From positions 103,827 to 167,826 of the forward strand of contig JBNGIO010006162.1 in assembly GCA_049999805.1 (NCBI GenBank): a DNA stretch of 64,000 bases. Direction: 5' to 3'. The stretch is from Folioceros fuciformis. Lineage: Eukaryota; Anthocerotophyta; Anthocerotopsida; Anthocerotales. The notes under the pieces are model-generated. The model had not been told where the DNA came from. It saw nothing but the letters and a program-made list of their open reading frames with translations, and did no database searches. Within the stretch, counting starts at the first letter, position 1, and the number at the start of each line of letters is the position of its first letter. This document shows positions 1-9,959 of this stretch, one piece after another. The translations under genes were made by a program, and so were the position numbers.

Positions 1-455
1 CCTTAAGTACAAACTTGAGGTCATTGGCCAAGAAGGCCGCGCCAACCGTAAGTAACGGACCAGGATTCCGTTACGGGGGTTTCTTGGGTTTACTAATTAC
101 AAAATTATACTGGTAACTATGGACTTACTTCCCTTTTCCTAATTTTGGCAAAAAAAGGAAAATAACTTGACTTTTGCCCCTTTTCCAATAGCGGGAAAAG
201 ACAGCGGTTTGCAAATACCTTGAACTCGTTTCGGACCTGTCGCGTGGCTGTGTGACATATGTTTTATTAATCCCGGGACATTTTTATTTCCTTCAATGGT
301 ACAAATAGACCAATCTTCGGAAAGTATTAGTTACTTCAAGGATACGAGATTGGTGGTTACTTAAATACGGCAATATTTTGTTTTAAGCATTCTACAATTG
401 TGGGCCCTAGGAGGTTGAGCTTGTTGTCCTTTTATCTTAAGTGTGAGGATAATTG

Positions 456-568
456 ATTGATATTATAATAGGCATTAGCAACAAGACTTCCAATGCGAAG
501 GCATGACACTAATTGATATTATAATAGGCATTAGCGACACGGCTTCCAATGCAAAGTCATGTCACTGT
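456..568. repeat. 56-bp tandem duplication
   Basis: Two adjacent copies of a 56-bp unit that starts with attgatattataatagg, differing at a few bases. A third, diverged core (taatattataataggtatt) lies at about 745-765. Confidence 0.8.
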
Positions 569-880
569 GCGGTCCACGATGGAAGCTCGTGGCCCGATGT
601 GTTGGGTTGCCAACGGTAGAGAGACTGTACTGGAAATGGGCGCGAATTGAACCTCTCATGTTGTGGACAGAGGATGCAACAATATGCCTTCACATCGACA
701 ACAACGCTATGTGTAATTAGTGTCATAATTCATATATAATTAACTAATATTATAATAGGTATTAACATTTTTGTTATTCTGTCATTATGGCCCATGAGCT
801 ATCTCTTGGTTTAATGATGCATTTTACACGTAAGAATAAGTGATGGTCACACAACCTGGTTATATGCTGGTACAAATGCG

Positions 881-1063
881 AGGTAGATGCAACTCGGGGA
901 CTCCAAACCTCCTTCCATGATGGCAATACCGTCTCTTGCAAATGNNNNNNNNNNCCATGATGGCAATACCGTCTCTTGCAAATGCAAGGTAGATGCAACT
1001 CAAGGTAGATGCAACTCGGGGACTCCAAACCTCCTTCCATGATGGGCAGTACCGTCTCTTGCA
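881..1063. repeat. Short tandem repeat interrupted by a 10-N gap
   Basis: A unit of about 64 bp, beginning aggtagatgcaactcgggga, is present at 881-944, partly at 955-984 after ten Ns, and again from about 1002. The copies are nearly identical, so the gap probably marks a collapsed or unresolved repeat, not unknown unique DNA. Confidence 0.75.
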
Positions 1064-1497
1064 CGGCTTCTCATTGCATTCTTTTATCACTCTTCCAACA
1101 TATGTGCAACACATCACCCATTCATGTTGCATAGATGTAGCACTTTCAAACCATGGGTGCAGCATAAGCACTCCAGGTTGTTCTTGGCTAGTTGCAATAT
1201 TACAATTTATGTGCAACACAACAACCCCGAGGCTATTTCCCATGCACTGCTAGTTACACATAATCTCTCTCTTCACCATAACACAAAAATGTAATATGAG
1301 GTGGGCAATTCTAGTAGTGAAGTATCATATTTTTTTTAAGTAGGGAAGAAAATTTCTCACACATTTAAGGGAAACTACAACTAAAATCGAAAGCTATGTC
1401 TAGATATTCATCAATATAGTACTAGTAGAATTAACAAACATGTATAACTATTTAATTATAGCTCTCCTTATGATATATTTATGTGATAGCATACACC

Positions 1498-2970
1498 CTA
1501 TCTCCAACTCGTGCCATTGGCTCTCCTCATTCCTCTTGAGTTGCTACCTCTTGCACGATTGCCTCTTACACTCATGCCCCTCTCTCCTATGTCACTCCCA
1601 CTCCCCACCTCTTGCACAATTGAATCTTGACCCATTGCCTCTCGTAGTTGTGTGAAAAGAGGCAACAGAACCATCCCCATCCCCAAGTCTAGATCACTTA
1701 GCAATGGTACCCATGTCTCTTGTTCAGCTACCAATTGCCCCCTTACCCTTGAGGCTTGCTCGATAGGCAGTGGTACTTGTGTCGCTTGTTGAGCAATTGG
1801 TTGCCCCCATACCCTTGAGGCTCGCTCATTTGGCAATTGTACCCATGGTGGTCGTACTTGTGTTGCTTGTTGAGCAACTGGTTGCCCTCGTACCCTCGAG
1901 GCTCGCTCATTTGGTGGTCGTACTTGTGTCCCTTGTTGAGCAACCGGTTGCCCTCGTACCCTTGAGGCTCGCTCATTTGGTGGTCGTACTTGTGTCGCGT
2001 GTTGAGCAACCAGTTGCCCTCGTACCCTTAAGGCTCGCTCATGTGGTAGTCGTACTTGTGTCGCTTGTTGAGCAACCGGTTGCCCTCGTACCCTTGAGGC
2101 TCGCTCATTTGGTGGTCGTACCTGTGTCGCTTGTTGAGCAACTGGTTGCCCTTGTACCCTTGAGGCTCGCTCATTTGGCGGTCGTACTTGTGTCGCTTGT
2201 TGATCAACTGGTTGCCCTCGTACCCTGGAGGCTCGCTCAATTGGCGGTCGCACCTGTGTTGGTTGCTCAGCTACTAGTTGCCCACGTACCCTTGAGGCTC
2301 GCTCAATTGGGGGTTGTACCCTTCTCACTTGCTCGGCTACCGATGGCCCCTGTACCCTTGAGGCTTGCGCACTTGGCGGTTGTACCCGTGTCAATTGTTG
2401 GGCTTCTGGTTGTCCTTGTACCCCCAAGGCTCGTGCACTTAGTGGTCGTACTTGTGTCACTTGCTCGGCTATCCTATGCCCTTGTACCCTTGAGGCTCTT
2501 GCCCTTGGCGGTTGTACCTGTGTTCCTTGCTCAAATACTAGTTGCTCCAATATGCCATAGGCTTGCTGAGTTTCCGGTGGTAGTTGTGCCGCTAGGTCGG
2601 TTAGTGGTTGCTCCCATACCCCTGAGACCATCACACTTGGTAATTGTACTTCAGCCGCTTGCTCAGCTCCCGGTAGTAGCCGTTCTCTTGCTATTTGTTC
2701 CGTCACAAGTATCGATTGCACCGATTGCATACGTAACATTTTTGCTTCATTTGCATAAAAGGTACCCAAATCACCCCTGCAATTAGGGCAGGTGTAATGA
2801 TTGCTTTGGATCCATGGCATTAAACATTGGTTGTGGAAGATGTGACCACATGCATTCACGGTAATTACTTCCTCCTCTTTTAAAATAGAATCAAAACAAA
2901 CGCAACAATTGTTAGTCTCATCACCCTTGTACTTGCTTGATGTCACATGTGTACCATATAGCCTATGCAT
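1498..2970 (-). CDS. RING-H2 finger protein with a long 22-residue repeat tail
   Basis: Single-exon frame of 490 codons. The N-terminus carries a C3H2C3 RING-H2 finger: Cys22 (or 23) and Cys25, Cys41, His43, His46, Cys49, Cys61 and Cys64, with the usual hydrophobic-Pro-Trp (MPW) before the last pair. RING-H2 proteins are normally E3 ubiquitin ligases that bind an E2 through this finger; the substrate cannot be read from sequence. From about residue 140 to 430 the protein is a tandem array of a roughly 22-residue unit rich in Gln, Arg, Pro and Val (core TQVRPPNERASRVRGQP), encoded by 66-bp DNA repeats, so unit gain or loss keeps the frame. The tail is Arg/Gly/Ser-rich. No transmembrane segment is evident. 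A degenerate copy lies 2 kb to the right, and a related RING gene is at 52.9 kb. Start chosen at the ATG just ahead of the conserved GTHV motif shared with that copy. Confidence 0.7.
   Translation of the reverse strand: MHRLYGTHVTSSKYKGDETNNCCVCFDSILKEEEVITVNACGHIFHNQCLMPWIQSNHYTCPNCRGDLGTFYANEAKMLRMQSVQSILVTEQIARERLLPGAEQAAEVQLPSVMVSGVWEQPLTDLAAQLPPETQQAYGILEQLVFEQGTQVQPPRARASRVQGHRIAEQVTQVRPLSARALGVQGQPEAQQLTRVQPPSAQASRVQGPSVAEQVRRVQPPIERASRVRGQLVAEQPTQVRPPIERASRVRGQPVDQQATQVRPPNERASRVQGQPVAQQATQVRPPNERASRVRGQPVAQQATQVRLPHERALRVRGQLVAQHATQVRPPNERASRVRGQPVAQQGTQVRPPNERASRVRGQPVAQQATQVRPPWVQLPNERASRVWGQPIAQQATQVPLPIEQASRVRGQLVAEQETWVPLLSDLDLGMGMVLLPLFTQLREAMGQDSIVQEVGSGSDIGERGMSVRGNRARGSNSRGMRRANGTSWR
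1740..2560 (-). repeat. 66-bp coding minisatellite
   Basis: About a dozen copies of a unit near 66 bp lie inside the RING-H2 gene. Between units, variation is mostly substitutions plus a few in-frame length changes. The period is a multiple of three, so the array encodes the 22-residue protein repeats. Confidence 0.8.
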
Positions 2971-2989
2971 TTTTGCTTCACTTCAAACA

Positions 2990-3400
2990 TAGTTAAGTTG
3001 TCCAAGCATGCTTTGTCTTACGCAATAGACATTAGGTTTCAACAAATGTCTTTGATCTTGGTAGCGTTATACAAAATGATGTTATAGGTGCATGCATATA
3101 TAGTAGTTGGATGCTATGTTTTTGGGCTATGTAGTATGCAAAACTTCGAAAACTCAAAGAATATTTAGAATAATCAGATTTGTTTTGCTAAAATATTTTT
3201 AATCACATATGTATGGTCATTGTTTGTAATATTTTAGTGGGATATCATGTGATTAGAAGAAAATATTATAAATTGAGTAAGATACGAAATAAAAAAAGCT
3301 ATATTGTATAACTCATAAAAACAATATCCAAATATTATATATATGCATGTATGTAACCCTAAACCCTAAACGCATCTAAAATGGAAGGCTATGTCTAGAT
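2990..3400. other. Intergenic AT-rich spacer
   Basis: No gene is seen. It contains a short telomere-like run (ccctaaaccctaaacg) at about 3357-3372, just before the left end of the duplicated RING segment. Confidence 0.6.
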
Positions 3401-3489
3401 ATTCACCAATATAGTACTAGTAGACCTATTGAACATATATCACTATTTCATTCGAGCTCCACTTGTGTTTTATTTATGTAACAACATAA

Positions 3490-4416
3490 ATCCTATCTTC
3501 CCCTCGTGCCATCTGTTCCGCTTTCTCTCACACTCCTACCTCCAGCATTGCTCTCCCTTGCACTCCTCCCTCTTGCATCATTGCCTCTTCCACGGGTGCC
3601 TCTCGCTCCCATGCCTCTCCCAATCTGGGTCTCTTGCACCCTCATAGATCCCTCTCGCACTGTTGGGTATGGTGCCATTGCCACTTGTCGCCACCAACGC
3701 CTTTCAAAAAGAGGCAATTGTATTATCCTACTCCCAAGAGGCTCGCTCTCTTACAATTTGCGCTCTGGTTTCTTGGTGGGCTGGTGATTGCCTCCATACC
3801 CTCCAAGATTGCTCACTTGGCGATTGTACTCGTGTCGCTTGATCGATTCCCAGTTGCACCCATCCCCCTTGGGTTCGCTCCATTGCTGGTTGTATTGGTC
3901 TTGGTTGCACCCATTCCCCTTGGGTTCACTCCACTGCTGGTTGTATTGGTCTTGGTTACACCCTTTCCCCTTAGGTTCACTCCATTGCTGGTTGTATTGG
4001 TCTTGGTTGCCCCCATTCCCCTTGGGTTCGCTTCATTGCTGTTGCACCGATTCCCCTTGGGTTCGCTCCATTGCTAGTTGTACTCATCTTGGTTGCTCAA
4101 TTACTGGTTGCATTCATTCTCCTAAAGTTCGTTCTATTGCGGGTTGTACTTGTCTTGGTTGTTCAACTATCAATTGCATGTGTAATATTTCCGCTACATT
4201 TGGATAAAAGTGACCTAGATAACCTTTGCAATTGAAGCATGTGGAATGATGCTTTGAATCCATGGCATCAAACATTGGTTGTGGAATGTGACCACATGCA
4301 TTCACTATTATTACTTCCTCCTCTATTAAAATAGAATTAAAACAAATACTACAATTTTTAGTCCGATCGCCATTGTACTTGGTTGATGGCACATGTGTAC
4401 CATGTAACTCAGGCAT
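3490..4416 (-). pseudogene. Degenerate tandem copy of the RING-H2 gene
   Basis: The frame starting at 4416 reproduces the start of the RING-H2 gene at 2970, including the GTHV and KNCSIC motifs and NACGHI, but then differs. Compared with the first copy, two bases are missing just after CGHI and one more about 35 bases later. Between these points the frame is shifted, and the third His and its partner Cys (H46 and C49 in the first copy) are lost, so the finger cannot bind both zincs. A stop follows after about 100 codons. Further on, diverged repeats (unit about 51 bp at 3860-4100) and an Arg/Gly/Ser-rich tail like the first gene's C-terminus lie in other frames. The 3' flank around 3377-3500 also matches that around 1380-1510, so a block of at least 1 kb was duplicated in tandem. 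Most likely a pseudogene; a short expressed product cannot be excluded. Confidence 0.7.
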
Positions 4417-4449
4417 TTTCGCTTCCAACCTTGTCATGTTGTTCAAGTA

Positions 4450-5212
4450 TTTTTTGTTGGCCTTCTTTTTATAATAAGCCTACTAAGCCTCACATTGTTA
4501 TTTTAGTAACTATTTATCTTAAGTTTGATGTTTTTTATACTAAGGCTCACATTTCTCTTTTAGTAACTATGTTTTGTTAAGCTTAAGCTTTTTATACTAA
4601 GGCCAGTAAACTTGGAGAGTTTATAGAAAAAAAAGAAGATGGAAGTTTTATCTACCTAGTGACAAGGGGAACAACCCCTGAAGGCTGACATTTCTCTTTT
4701 AGTAACTATATATCTTAAGCTCAAAGCGTTTTATATATTTTTATTAATGCTGGGCTAACTAAGCGTAAACAAACGTTAGTTTTTAACTGGAGGCCTAATG
4801 AGGAGCCCTAGTTTTTTCCTGGTGGGCGTGTGAACCCGTCGGTTGTTCAGTGGACCATATGCTGGTGTTTCCTCCCAATTAGTTCATTGGACACAGTTCT
4901 TGTTGCTGCGCTGCTTGGCTTGCTTGCAAATGCCTGCCTTTGTTTGGATGTGGACGCGAATTTTTTGGATTGGGACCTTGATGAATGAGAAACCAGGGGA
5001 AGACTAGACAACGTTCCCCACAGCTGTGTTTACCACCTCTATCCCTCATAGAGGCTGTACCAACACAGCCACACAAATACACCTCTATCCCTCATAGAGA
5101 ATTAGCAATGCAACCACAGTCGTGGAGCACAGTGTATCTATATCAAGCCAGAACAGGTAAGCAGTGTAGTACAGAGCTTTAGACTTAAACCGAGGAGCAA
5201 AGTGCACAACAT
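4450..5212. other. Intergenic spacer
   Basis: No gene is seen. There are short repeated AT-rich phrases (cacatttctcttttagtaac and variants at about 4548, 4500 and 4690) and a small duplication of acctctatccctcatagag at about 5034 and 5081. The right end probably includes the 3' UTR of the next gene. Confidence 0.5.
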
Positions 5213-8200
5213 TCAGATGCCGTTCCGATTAGCTGCCTGTGAGTAATTGGCATCCAAGAAAAAACCTGTTTTGCTGAGGGTAGGGTGAGCTCGAGGAAAC
5301 AAGGACACCGGAAGAGGATACCCAGCATCCCCCGGGTGGCTGCCTTGGTCATCAAATGCCCTTCGGGACATTGAGAGCGGCATTGGGGGAAGGAAGGGGA
5401 AGGGAACAGTAGAGGATGAATAGAGAGAACTGTTTTGGGCCTCTGCCGACGTTCTCTTCACCGGATTTCGTGAGACTCTGACGGGCCTGTTTGCAGCCTG
5501 GTACGCGGGAGCTGCAGACCAGTGCTCCACGAAGCTGCTGCTGTTGTCGTTGACAAGCACGTCCTCAAAAGCTTTCAGCTGCCACTGCACATCCAGTCCT
5601 CCATTTTCAGCCCCTTCAGGAGCGAGCGACCCTGCGGCCCGTGAGGGAGTCTCCTCAAGGTGGTGGAAGCTAGTCTTCGCAACCCCGTCCGATTCCACCT
5701 CACGCCATCCAGCCTCTGCCGGTCTCCCAGCACAAGAAAAGGCGGAGGGATACCCTCCGGCCCTGTTGTCCACCTGCCTGACTGCTGCCACCGGAGGGCG
5801 ACAGCATTCAAGCTGAGTACCCACTTCTGAAGGAGCAAAAGTCTGCGGCTCAAAATGCCCACCATCGCCCAGTGGAGGGTTCACTCCGGTGCTGAATACA
5901 CCAGGAACCTGTTCCTGGTGACGCTGCACTCTGAAGAGTTCATCAGCATGGTCCAGCTCACTCGACGTAGACTTCGAGGGGCCAAGAATGGATGGTCTGG
6001 CATCTGAACAGACTCTGCTATCAGATGTGCGAAAGTTACTGCCCGGCAACCCAGACCGAGCTTCACCCCACCGTCCTTCACGTAGTTCACATCCCGAGCC
6101 CATTCCCTTCCCACCTTGCTGCTGTGACTCCACACAAGCCCTGCTGACACTGTCAGCCGGGCTGACACCCAACTCGGAATACGATGACGCGGCAAAATAC
6201 GGGGTCTGGCCTCCACCGCTACCCGAAGCAGAAACGTCAGGAGCTGGATGCGCTCTCTTCATGTGGCGCCTCAGGTTCTTCTTCGAGGAAAAGGATCCTG
6301 GGCACACGGTGCAAAAATGGCCTTTGTCCGGTTGGTTCGGCTTGAGCAAAGCTCCCTTCTCCTCGAGTCCTGAAAGTCCCATTTACACTTGAGTGTGGAT
6401 GCTACATGGTCCGTGATCATCCAGAATTCAAAAGCACATATACTAAGGAACTGCACGTACCTGGCACACTAGGACGCTCACGGACCTCTGTGGAAATACC
6501 AGACCTGGTGTTTGTACCATTGGCAGTTTCACCTTGCCCATATTTCCTCTCCCTCATCTGTTTGGCTGGGAGGCAGCCTCTGTTCTTAACCACCACTCCA
6601 GTGGCTGACTGTACAAAATCCGCGGCCTCTTTGAATGTTCCAAAGACCTTGCCCTCCGGACTGAGCACGAATACCACACCGTATTTTAGTTAACAAAGGT
6701 GGCTCCTACACAAGAGGTGCACAGGCAGAACTGGCATAACGCGTTACCTCTTCCAGCTCCTGTACTCGAGAGTAGCCCGTCCACCCTTTGTCCTCAAGAA
6801 AACACAGACAGTCCATCCCTCAGGAAAATTGTCAGCTATCACTACTTTCCGCTTTTCAGTGAGCCACTTTCCCTCAATGGCAGCTAAGCGGCGCTCCATC
6901 TCTTCCTTGAGCTTGAGCTTTTTGGGAGACTTAGGGGGAGTTGAAAACTCAACTTTCTCCTTCCCTTGGCTTTTGGGAGCTTGATTTGCAATTGCAGAAA
7001 GACTACAAACTGCACTCGCATGGGGCTCTTCAGGAATCGTACTTGATCCCTCGTTCAGACGTTGGGCTCCAGAATCCATCTCCACAGTTGAGGATCCTGT
7101 GAACTGTGGATTATCCGCCACTCCAAGACCAGACCATACTCCTTGAGAAGAGTTGCACACGATCTCATCAGTGCTTTGTAGCAGCTGTAGGCAAGTTGGC
7201 AGGACATCGTTCCCTGGTGTGACTGATTTTATGCTGCAGTCATCAGGCGATTCCCCCTTCGTCTCTGCTGCGTAACAGTCTTCTGAGCTTTCTCTTGATT
7301 CCTTGCTCAGCCGTTGGGCTTCGTGTTCAATCTCCACAGTCGAGGATCCCGTGAACTGTGAATTATCCGTCACTCCCAGACCTGCCCATGCCCCTTGAGA
7401 AGGGTTGCATATTATCTCATTAGAGTTTTGCAGCTGTATGCAGGGTGAGATATCATTTGCCGGTGTGACCGATCTTATGCTGCAGTCATCAGGCAACTCC
7501 ACCTTCGTTGATGCTACGTAGCACTCTGCTGAGCATTCTCTTGATTCTTTCTTCAGTCGTTGGGCTCCGTGATCAATCTCCACAGTGGAGGAACCCGTGA
7601 ACTGAGGATTATCCGTCACTCCAAGACCTGCCCATACACCTTGAGAAGAATTGCACAAGATCTCATTAGCGTTTTCCAGTTGTATGCAAGGTGAGACATC
7701 GTTCGCTGGTCTGTTGGAGTCATCAGGCAGCCCGCCCTTCCTTCCTGCTGCATTACATTCTGCTGAGCTTTCTCTTACCCATGGTTCTAGCGTACATATA
7801 CCATCGTGGGCAATACCTTTCTCCAGCTTCGACTTCTTTGTGTCTGGGTCTGCGGAGGAGTGCTGGGTATGAGAAAGTTTCCGTTTACCACCTCTGCTCT
7901 CTAACTTCGGTTTTCCGAACGCGGACATATGGCTGGATGTCAACATCTGCATTATCCTCTCCAGCATGCCACCACCCTCGTCCTCACTCTGATATCTTAC
8001 TGCTGACCCATCTTCAAGGTCCTTTGGCACAAAATCCTTCACATCATCCTGTTCCCCATCAATGCTACTACCGCTTGCCGCTGAAACCGGTTGATCGACG
8101 GGGCCACCAGTCTGCCCAGCTTCTGCATCTTCAGCTCCACTTAGTGCGAGAACATCCTGTTTGCTGGCTAAGGTCGAGCTCATGAGGAATGTGTCGGCCC

Positions 8201-9416
8201 TGAGAGAACCGTATTTCTTCATGGGCGTCAAGTTTCCAAGTGCAATATCCTCCCAAGCTCTCCTTGTTGTAACATGTCGCCGATAGTCTCCCACATCTTC
8301 CTCACCCTGACATCTCACTGCTGATCCATCTTCAAGGTCCATGGGCATAAGGTCTTGCGTATCATCCTGTTCCCTCTCAATGCCATTACCACTTGCCACC
8401 AAGACCGGCTGATCAACACTGCCACCAGTCTGCCCAGCTTCTGCAACTTCAGCTCCACCTACTGCCAGGACATCCTCTTCGCTGGCTAAGGCCGAGCTCA
8501 CGAAGAACGTCTCGTCCCTGGGAGAACTGCAGTTCTCAATGGGCGTGAGGCCCCCAGCTGCTGCATCCTGCCAGGCTCTACCGTTCGAAATTTGGGGCCG
8601 GGAGTCACCGCCAGCTTCCTCACTCTGACACCTCACTGCTAACCCATCTTCAGGGTCCATGGGCATAATGTCTCGCTTATCATCCTGGTCCCTCTCGATA
8701 CCGTTACCACTTGCCACCAAGCCCGGTCGATATACACCGCCGCCGGACGGCCCAGCTCCTACAACGTCAGCTCCACTGCCTACCAAGACATCCTGTTTCC
8801 TGACCGAAACCGAGCTCCAATGAGACGCATCGGGCCTGGAAGAAGTGCATTTTTCGATGGGTGTTAAGTCTGCAGGTGCGGTGTCCTGCCGGGCCCTCCT
8901 GTTCGGAACTTGTGGTCGGTACTGAGACGTGCGAATCACACTACCCCTCGACTTCTTCCGTGTCCTCTTGCTCTTACCTACTTCTGGAATCAGAGCCTTC
9001 TTGTTTGGCCTGCCAGCATCCTGGCTCTTCTGCTGCAGATTCACCGCCGGCGTATCCACAGCAGCTGGCTTGGGCAGCAGGTCTTCCCAGTTGCGGTACG
9101 TCTGTTTCCTGCTGCCCTCACTCTCATTGAACAACCTCTTATCTAACCTCGGCACGATGATCTGAGAGTGGTACTGGTGAGCTAACAAGCCTCCGTGACA
9201 CTTGGCGAGGAGAAGAAGCTCATCCTGGGCGAACTGATCCAGACTGATCCCCGGAAGTCTGAGCATGTCCACTCGAATTTCAGCTGAACTATATGCAGCA
9301 GCTCTGCAGGGCCCTTCACTCAGGACCGTCATGTTATGCGGATCAACTGGCACCCTTCTCTTCCGCAATATCCCCTGCTCTCCCGGAATACCATGCACCT
9401 CTGCAGGGCCCTTCAT
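5213..9416 (-). CDS. Methyl-CpG-binding-domain protein with a C2H2 zinc finger
   Basis: I join three exons, 9416-6748, 6660-6461 and 6369-5213, with GT-AG introns of 87 and 91 bp; phases agree and give about 1,341 residues. A methyl-CpG-binding-like fold spans the first junction: FPEGWTVCVFLRTKGG, then YRSWK joined to SPEGKVFGTFKEAADF (about residues 860-915), the layout of MBD proteins that read methylated or modified DNA in chromatin. Exon 3 opens with one C2H2 finger (FCTVCPGSF, then HMKRAH; spacing C-x2-C-x12-H-x4-H, about residues 975-998). The long N-terminal exon is low-complexity and holds two separate families of triplicated repeats, about 100 and 80 residues. Basic stretches (KSKRTRKKSR, KSPKKLKLK) suggest nuclear location. 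An upstream exon is possible because the first ATG sits in a local direct repeat. I know no standard plant protein with this exact architecture. Confidence 0.7.
7055..7775 (-). repeat. Triplicated ~80-residue coding repeat (family B)
   Basis: Three consecutive protein repeats inside exon 1 of the MBD gene. Each contains SSQGVWAGLGV (or NPSQGAWAGLGV), then QFTGSSTVE, then AQRL. They are diverged but collinear, and the reading frame is preserved. Confidence 0.85.
7965..8905 (-). repeat. Triplicated ~100-residue coding repeat (family A)
   Basis: Three consecutive protein repeats inside exon 1 of the MBD gene. Each has an LTPIEK or LTPMKK motif, a (K/E)QDVL motif, GQTGG or a variant, and an acidic end (LEDGSAVRCQ). 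All stay in frame. Confidence 0.85.
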
Positions 9417-9450
9417 TCAGGACCCGTCATGGAATGCGCATCAACTGTAC
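9299..9450. repeat. 100-bp-spaced direct repeat at the MBD gene start
   Basis: A block of about 50 bp (ctctgcagggcccttca, then tcaggacc and gtcatg) occurs at about 9302-9350 and again at 9401-9450. The copy at 9401-9450 contains the first ATG of the MBD frame, which makes that start less certain. Confidence 0.75.
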
Positions 9451-9599
9451 CCAGCTGTTCCGCACTGTCATTCACATGCCAACTACCACACACCAGTCCG
9501 GAAGCGGATACCGCAGACCTCTACGGCCCAGCTAAGTACCATACCACGACGATATCATTTGGAGGGTTGGGCGCAGATCGCTTGCAACCCATTCAACAC

Positions 9600-9805
9600 C
9601 ATGACTGCCCTCCTATTCGGGATCTGACCCACCAGCGTCCCTCGGGACTGTGACCTCGGTCTCCAGGCCCTCTACAAGCAGCTGCTTGCGTAGCATTGTT
9701 TGGCCCATATTTGGCCACTTCTGCAACAACCCATTCTACCACGGTCTCATCATTCCGAAACTCCAGGGGAAAACTTTTTTGCCCACCAGGCTCTCAGCCT
9801 CAGCC
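9600..9805 (-). other. Possible upstream exon of the MBD gene
   Basis: On the minus strand an open stretch from about 9800 down to 9600 reads as plausible protein, including EFRNDETVVEWVVAEVAKYG. It is followed by several possible GT donors. It could be a 5' exon of the MBD gene, but I could not find a phase-consistent joint, and I do not recognise the sequence. Confidence 0.25.
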
Positions 9806-9959
9806 TCACAGCCTCCGGGTGCCGTCACGCCGCAGGCCCGATTTTACACGGATATTGTGCCCTACCGGGCCGTCGCTCGGTCGGCAATACCCTTCCACGG
9901 ATCTGAAGCTGTAACGATGAGAGCCGTCAATCCCTCATTTTGGATGTCATAAGTTGAGA

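Larger units (their letters stand above)
1..1389. other. AT-rich left edge without a recognisable gene
   Basis: No open frame here looks like a protein I recognise. The stretch holds two small tandem repeats (listed separately) and a 10-N assembly gap at 945-954. The first 110 bases contain a short open frame running into the window edge, too short to name. Confidence 0.6.

Noticed and set aside
1770-2786. Long plus-strand open frame opposite the RING-H2 gene, rich in Val, Leu and Pro
   Set aside because: It is the antisense of the 66-bp repeat array; the open frame follows from the repeat, and the minus strand carries the RING motif.
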